The notes under the pieces: generated by a model | Told to the model about the DNA's origin: nothing | The model's database searches: none | Seen by the model: the letters and a program-made list of their open reading frames with translations, nothing else | Shown here: positions 6,976-10,347 of the stretch, one piece after another | How the letters are laid out: every line of letters starts with the position of its first letter | How positions within the stretch are numbered: position 1 is the stretch's first letter | Position numbers and translations under genes: made by a program | Assembly: GCA_013694945.1 (NCBI GenBank) | Contig: JACDBM010000288.1 | Location: 1 to 10,347, forward strand | DNA length: 10,347 nucleotides | Direction of reading: 5' to 3' | Source of the DNA: Chthoniobacterales bacterium | Lineage (GTDB): Bacteria > Verrucomicrobiota > Verrucomicrobiia > Chthoniobacterales > UBA10450

Positions 6976-7062
6976 GGTTTCGGAAGGTGGCTCGTGATCG
7001 GGAAATTGTGAATGGTGAAACGCGCGGCGATCGATTATTCACTACCGTCAGCCACTCTTCAC

Positions 7063-7953
7063 ATGCCGCACCTCCCGCTCACCTCGCTCGACCTCCCGGG
7101 TATCCCGAAGCTGCGCAGCGGGAAAGTGCGCGAAGTTTTCGATCTGGGCGAGACGCTCCTCTTTGTCGCCACTGATCGCCTCTCGGCCTTCGACTGCATT
7201 CTGCCCGATCCAATCCCTCACAAAGGCGCGGTCCTCAACCAGCTCTCGGCTTTTTGGTTCCAGCGATTTACTTTCACCCCTAATCACATGATCGCGCTGC
7301 AATTCGAGCTGCCGGAGGGGCTTGAAGATTTTAGCGATCAACTCGCGCGCCGCTCGATGATCGTGCGCAAAACCGAGCCGCTACCGGTCGAGTGTGTTGT
7401 GCGCGGTTATCTCGCGGGCTCCGGCTGGAAGGAGTACCAGGAGAATGGGACAATTTGCGGGCAGCAGTTGCCGCCCCATCTGGAGCTTGCTTCTCCATTG
7501 GCGGAGCCACTCTTCACGCCTTCCACGAAGAGCGAAGCAGGGCACGATCGGAATATCCCATGGGACGAGTGCTGCCAGATTCTCGGTGAGGATCTGGCTC
7601 GCAAAGCGCGCGATTTGAGCCTGAAAATCTATCACGCCGGGCGCGAGCATGCGGCCGAGCGCGGGATCATTGTCGCGGATACGAAGTTCGAGTTCGGCCT
7701 GCTCGAGGGCGAGCTCCTTCTCATTGACGAATGCCTCACGCCCGATTCCTCTCGTTTTTGGCCGGCGGATGTCTATCGCACTGGCCAAAGTCCCCCTAGC
7801 TTCGACAAGCAATTTGTCCGGGATTATCTCGAGACGCTTGATTGGAACAAGACGCCGCCTGCTCCTTCGTTGCCTGCCGATGTAATCGAGAAGACTTCGG
7901 CGAAATATCGCGAAGCATTCACGCGCCTTACGGGCGTGGAGTTGGTCGCGTAG
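7063..7953 (+). CDS. purC: Phosphoribosylaminoimidazole-succinocarboxamide synthase (SAICAR synthetase)
   Basis: The enzyme joins CAIR and aspartate with ATP to give SAICAR in de novo purine synthesis. The roughly 296-aa product is of the longer, yeast ADE1-like type rather than the short E. coli type. Visible motifs are RSGKVREVFDLGE, VATDRLSAFDCILPDPIPHKG, the VECVVRGYLAGSGWKEY signature, TPSTKSEAGHD, VADTKFEFG and the C-terminal IDECLTPDSSRFWP. The start at 7063 gives about 19 residues before GKVR, as in ADE1. An upstream in-frame ATG at 7012 has a better GGGA sequence eight bases before it and would add 17 residues, so either is possible. The stop is followed directly by a second one (TAGTGA). 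The gene is divergent from the RlmI-like gene and followed by the NTF2-like gene 37 bp later. Confidence 0.95.
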   Translation: MPHLPLTSLDLPGIPKLRSGKVREVFDLGETLLFVATDRLSAFDCILPDPIPHKGAVLNQLSAFWFQRFTFTPNHMIALQFELPEGLEDFSDQLARRSMIVRKTEPLPVECVVRGYLAGSGWKEYQENGTICGQQLPPHLELASPLAEPLFTPSTKSEAGHDRNIPWDECCQILGEDLARKARDLSLKIYHAGREHAAERGIIVADTKFEFGLLEGELLLIDECLTPDSSRFWPADVYRTGQSPPSFDKQFVRDYLETLDWNKTPPAPSLPADVIEKTSAKYREAFTRLTGVELVA

Positions 7954-7990
7954 TGACATCCGCGCGCGGCTGATGCGCGTAGCTGTTGGT

Positions 7991-8371
7991 ATGAGCGCAA
8001 ACAACGGGAACAGCGGATTGCCTGCACGATTCAAGCAGGCGCTACAGGAAACTGAAAAAACACGCGACGCCGCCCACGTGGCCAGCCTCTTCGCGGACGG
8101 CGCAACCCTAACGAATCTCGGCGGTGAGCACGGCGCCGACCCGCGTGCCTTCTGGCAGACTTACGTGGAACAGTTCAGCGATATCCGATCAGAGTTCACG
8201 GGCGAAATCATCAGCGAAAGCGGCGCCGCGCTCGAATGGCAGTCGCACGGCACGACGGCGGAGGGCAAGCCGGTCAAGTATCGCGGAGTAAGTCTGATTG
8301 AGTTCGATCAAGAGGCCGTTACAGGTTTTCGCACCTATTACGACAGCGCGGTCTTCGTCCGGAACCAGTAA
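7991..8371 (+). CDS. NTF2/SnoaL-like small protein
   Basis: This 126-aa protein has the length and pattern of a single NTF2-like cone fold. An N-terminal helix (LPARFKQALQETEKTRD) leads to VASLFADGATLTNLGG, typical of the SnoaL start. An AFWQTYVEQF helix follows, then alternating beta segments (SEFTGEIISESGAALEWQSHG, KYRGVSLIEFDQ, VTGFRTYYDSAVF), the last resembling the conserved final strands of SnoaL domains. Members may be isomerases, dehydratases or plain binding proteins; nothing here fixes the substrate. The ATG at 7991 is preferred, and an in-frame ATG at 7973 would add six residues. It follows purC by 37 bp on the same strand and could be co-transcribed, but a functional link to purines is not implied. 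The stop lies 33 bp from the convergent mdh stop. Confidence 0.75.
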   Translation: MSANNGNSGLPARFKQALQETEKTRDAAHVASLFADGATLTNLGGEHGADPRAFWQTYVEQFSDIRSEFTGEIISESGAALEWQSHGTTAEGKPVKYRGVSLIEFDQEAVTGFRTYYDSAVFVRNQ

Positions 8372-8375
8372 CGTA

Positions 8376-8396
8376 GGTCAGGTCTCCCGACTGGCC
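8376..8396. terminator. Hairpin between convergent genes, possible bidirectional terminator
   Basis: GGTCAGGTC at 8376-8384 and GACTGGCC at 8389-8396 can pair into an 8-bp stem with one bulged G and one G-T wobble around a TCCC loop. It fills most of the 33-bp gap between two converging stop codons, which suits termination of both genes. Neither side has a strong T-run (GTCTTCGTTT on the plus strand), so it may act weakly or be a decayed dispersed repeat. Confidence 0.4.
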
Positions 8397-8404
8397 GTCT
8401 TCGT

Positions 8405-9394
8405 TTACAACTTCGGCAGCAGCTCGCCGACGAGCGATTTTTCCTCCTGCAGTTCCGCCACAGAAGCATCGAGCTTGGACCGGCTGAACTCACTCAGCTC
8501 CACACCCTGCACGATCTCCCACTTATCGCCCCTCGCGCGAACAGGGAAGGATGAGATCAAGCCTTGCTCCACCCCGTAGCTGCCATCCGAGCAAACCGCG
8601 ACGCTATTCCAATCGTTAATTGGGGTTGCATTCGTCAGCGAACGAACAGTCTCGACAATCGCATTCGCTGCGGAGCCAGCGGACGAAAGGCCACGCGCTT
8701 TGATGATCGCGGCGCCCCGCTGCTGCACTGCAGGGATGAACGTCTCTTTCAGCCAGTTTTCGTCCACGATAACTTCCGTGGCCGGCTTGCCTTTGATCTT
8801 TGCGTTATAGAAATCGGGATATTGCGTCGCCGAGTGGTTCCCCCAAATCGTCATGTTTGTGACCTCCGTCACGTCGATGCCCGCCTTCTGGGCGAGCTGC
8901 GCCTTGGCGCGGTTTTCGTCGAGCCGGGTCATCGCAAACCAACGATTCCGCGGGATCGACGGTGCGTTGTTCATGGCGATCAGGCAATTTGTGTTGCAGG
9001 GGTTTCCGATCACGAGAATACGCACATCAGAAGCGGCGTTCTTCTCGATCGCCTGGCCTTGACCGATGAAAATCTTGCCGTTGATCCCGAGTAAATCGCC
9101 CCGTTCCATGCCGGCTTTGCGCGGGACACTGCCGACGAGCAACGCCCAGTTCACGTCGCGAAATCCTTCATTCAGATCAGCGGTTGCGACCACGCCTTTG
9201 AGCAGCGGAAACGCACAATCGTCCAGCTCCATGACCACGCCTTTTAACGCCGCGAGCGCGGACGGGATCTCGATCAGGCTTAACTGGACCGGCCGATCCG
9301 GTCCAAACATCGCGCCGGACGCGACGCGAAAGAGAAGTGAATAACCGATTTGTCCGGCCGCGCCGGTGATCGCCACTTTGATCGGAGAAGTCAT
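8405..9394 (-). CDS. mdh: Malate dehydrogenase, cytosolic-like type
   Basis: The 329-aa product oxidises malate to oxaloacetate in the TCA cycle. The N-terminal fold has GAAGQIGYSL at residues 11-20 as the dinucleotide loop, and an acidic residue in LIEIP (about Glu42) suggests NAD rather than NADP. The substrate-binding arginines are in SVPRKAGMER (about Arg92 and Arg98) and TRLDENRA (Arg157). The catalytic pair is Asp159 and His187 in IWGNHSATQYPDF. These segments match the cytosolic/type-2 MDH group found in Verrucomicrobiota, actinobacteria and others, not the E. coli type. The ATG at 9394 is well placed; no strong ribosome site lies close by, but a purine-rich tandem repeat lies 10-37 bases upstream. 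It is 113 bp downstream of the 4-alpha-glucanotransferase gene on the same strand. Confidence 0.97.
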   Translation of the reverse strand: MTSPIKVAITGAAGQIGYSLLFRVASGAMFGPDRPVQLSLIEIPSALAALKGVVMELDDCAFPLLKGVVATADLNEGFRDVNWALLVGSVPRKAGMERGDLLGINGKIFIGQGQAIEKNAASDVRILVIGNPCNTNCLIAMNNAPSIPRNRWFAMTRLDENRAKAQLAQKAGIDVTEVTNMTIWGNHSATQYPDFYNAKIKGKPATEVIVDENWLKETFIPAVQQRGAAIIKARGLSSAGSAANAIVETVRSLTNATPINDWNSVAVCSDGSYGVEQGLISSFPVRARGDKWEIVQGVELSEFSRSKLDASVAELQEEKSLVGELLPKL

Positions 9395-9403
9395 AAGGTC
9401 CGA

Positions 9404-9431
9404 CTCTCAACCCTCAATTCTCAACCCTCAA
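9404..9431 (-). repeat. 14-bp tandem duplication upstream of mdh
   Basis: On the plus strand the units are CTCTCAACCCTCAA at 9404-9417 and TTCTCAACCCTCAA at 9418-9431, identical in 13 of 14 positions. On the mdh coding strand they read as purine-rich TTGAGGGTTGAGA units, which contain GAGGG. The nearer unit is too far (10 bases or more) to be an ideal ribosome site but could assist initiation. Confidence 0.7.
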
Positions 9432-9442
9432 CCTGTTCCAGC

Positions 9443-9472
9443 CACGGATGACGGGGATGAAACACGGATTTT
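9443..9472. repeat. Three degenerate 10-bp units, period near one helical turn
   Basis: CACGGATGAC (9443-9452), GGGGATGAAA (9453-9462) and CACGGATTTT (9463-9472) follow one another directly. CACGGAT occurs exactly twice, 20 bp apart, with a degenerate GGGGAT copy between them. The 10-bp phasing would place the units on one face of the helix. From memory, similar strings occur in the intergenic DNA of related genomes, so a dispersed repeat is as likely as an operator. Confidence 0.5.
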
Positions 9473-9507
9473 GCATCCAGCTTTAGCGCTGTCGTCTTAT
9501 GCTGCGG

Positions 9508-10347
9508 CTACAATCGACTGCTTGCCTCGATCAATTTGCGCACGAGCTTCATCCGTTGCTTCACTGCGCGGCTGGTGCGAAGCCGCGCGACCGTCATCTG
9601 CAGCCGGCGGCTCCAGTTTGAATCGGCCGCTGTGCCAGGAACATTGAATCGATCTTTGCGCGCGAGCAGATCGGTGATCATCAAAATCGCTATCCACGCT
9701 TCACTCTGGAAAAGCGCGTGCACCGCCGGGCTATAGAAGTCCCGGTCGAAATCGGCGTCCTTGGGCAGCCACGCTATCCCAGCGAACTCCGAAAGCTTCC
9801 TTAGATCGCCGCGCGCCTGCTCACGCGTGACGCTCTCGTTCCCGAACGCGTCCTCCCAGAGGGCGCGGAGCGGCTTGTGATCGTGCGTGGCATAGGTCGT
9901 GACCGATACGCGCTGATATTCGTCGCCACGAATAACGCGACCGTCGGGCGTGTTTTCCCATTGTGGGATCTTGAAGCCGGCGATGCCTAAGGACTGCAAA
10001 CTCGGCCGCACGTAAGGTGGGACAGTTCCGAGATCCTCCCCGACCAGGCGCGTGTTGCCGGCGGCCCCAAGCACCAGGCGCAGGTAATCTTCGCCTTCAC
10101 GCCGATTCGCCTCGGAATTTTCCCAATTCGAATCGTCGCGGGGCGCAAATTGCGGCCACCTCCCACCAGTCTGCTGCAACATCTCATCCCAGGAGAGCGG
10201 GAGAAATTGTCCATTCCGCTCGGGCCGCCAGGGAAAGGCGTAGATGCGATAAAACCCCAGGATATGATCGATGCGGAAGATGTGAAAGATGCGACGTACG
10301 CCTCGCACTCGCTGCCGCCACCAATCAAAATCGGTCGCGCGCATCAC
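9508..10347 (-). CDS. malQ: 4-alpha-glucanotransferase (GH77), DPE2-like, N-terminal part outside window
   Basis: Only the C-terminal 280 codons are present; the frame is open at the right edge and the start lies beyond it. GH77 enzymes transfer maltosyl or longer glucan segments between alpha-1,4-glucans in maltose and glycogen metabolism. The nucleophile Asp is in RIDHILGFYRIYAFPW (residue 27 from the edge), the acid/base Glu in LVGEDLGTVP (about 104) and the third Asp in THDHKPLRALW (about 156). RIDHILGF and the HD segment without the usual TGTHDN sequence resemble plant DPE2 more than E. coli MalQ. Such proteins often carry N-terminal starch-binding modules, which cannot be checked here. 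It is the upstream neighbour of mdh on the same strand. The catalytic residues are intact and the tail ends normally in a Lys/Arg-rich helix. Confidence 0.93.
   Translation of the reverse strand: MMRATDFDWWRQRVRGVRRIFHIFRIDHILGFYRIYAFPWRPERNGQFLPLSWDEMLQQTGGRWPQFAPRDDSNWENSEANRREGEDYLRLVLGAAGNTRLVGEDLGTVPPYVRPSLQSLGIAGFKIPQWENTPDGRVIRGDEYQRVSVTTYATHDHKPLRALWEDAFGNESVTREQARGDLRKLSEFAGIAWLPKDADFDRDFYSPAVHALFQSEAWIAILMITDLLARKDRFNVPGTAADSNWSRRLQMTVARLRTSRAVKQRMKLVRKLIEASSRL

Larger units (their letters stand above)
9395..9507. other. Spacer between the glucanotransferase gene and mdh, with short repeats
   Basis: This 113-bp spacer is where an mdh promoter or leader would lie. It is dominated by the two short repeat arrays at 9404-9431 and 9443-9472. 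Near its distal end TAGCGC (9484-9489) can pair imperfectly with GCGGCTA (9504-9510) across the glucanotransferase stop, without a T-run. No open frame of note is present. Confidence 0.5.

Noticed and set aside
7006..7040. Possible purC promoter, TTGTGA and GATTAT
   Set aside because: Each box matches only four of six consensus positions and the spacing is about 21 bp, too long for a standard sigma-70 promoter.
7381..8034. 217-codon minus-strand frame opposite purC
   Set aside because: It is the antisense of strongly conserved purC motifs and has no family resemblance.
1..10347. tRNA, rRNA, CRISPR array, insertion sequence, toxin-antitoxin or defence genes
   Set aside because: No cloverleaf-like stretch, regularly spaced repeat array, transposase motif or defence domain was seen on either strand by eye. 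A covariance-model scan could still find a small RNA in the 4571-4832 or 5514-5769 leaders.

Overview
The window comes from a GC-rich bacterial chromosome carrying mostly housekeeping genes. The best guess for the source is Verrucomicrobiota, perhaps a soil Spartobacteria-type lineage. The clues are indirect: a long yeast-like PurC, a plant DPE2-like 4-alpha-glucanotransferase, an MDH of the cytosolic-like class, use of the GatCAB transamidation route, and mostly weak Shine-Dalgarno sequences. This placement is inference. No tRNA, rRNA, CRISPR array, transposase or phage gene is visible.

Left part (1-4570). A GT2 polyprenyl-phosphate mannosyltransferase-like gene enters from the left edge on the + strand. 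It runs tail to tail into the last gene of a tightly packed minus-strand operon, and the two coding frames overlap antisense by 130 bp. In transcription order the operon is: a 208-aa coiled-coil protein with a C-terminal membrane anchor, a 121-aa protein of the same layout, gatC, gatA, and a GT87 polytopic mannosyltransferase. The gatC/gatA and gatA/GT87 junctions are both 4-bp ATGA overlaps, so translation is probably coupled. GatC and GatA are two of the three subunits of the Glu-tRNA(Gln)/Asp-tRNA(Asn) amidotransferase; gatB is not in the window. The GT2 and GT87 enzymes are a plausible donor-synthase and donor-user pair for lipid-linked mannose.

Middle part (4571-7011). A 262-bp gene-free stretch precedes the coiled-coil operon. 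Upstream of it lie a class I SAM methyltransferase of unknown substrate, a leader with two overlapping GC-rich inverted repeats, and an RlmI-like 23S rRNA cytosine methyltransferase, all on the minus strand.

Right part (7012-10347). purC starts divergently from the RlmI-like gene and is followed on the same strand by a small NTF2/SnoaL-like protein. That gene converges on mdh (malate dehydrogenase), with a hairpin between the two stops. Upstream of mdh is a 113-bp spacer with short tandem repeats, then the 3' part of a GH77 4-alpha-glucanotransferase that runs off the right edge.

No complete new defence or mobile system is evident. The most under-described items are the paired coiled-coil/membrane-anchor proteins tied to gatCA, the coupled GT87 gene with its antisense overlap, and the small repeat structures at 5576-5609 and 9404-9472.
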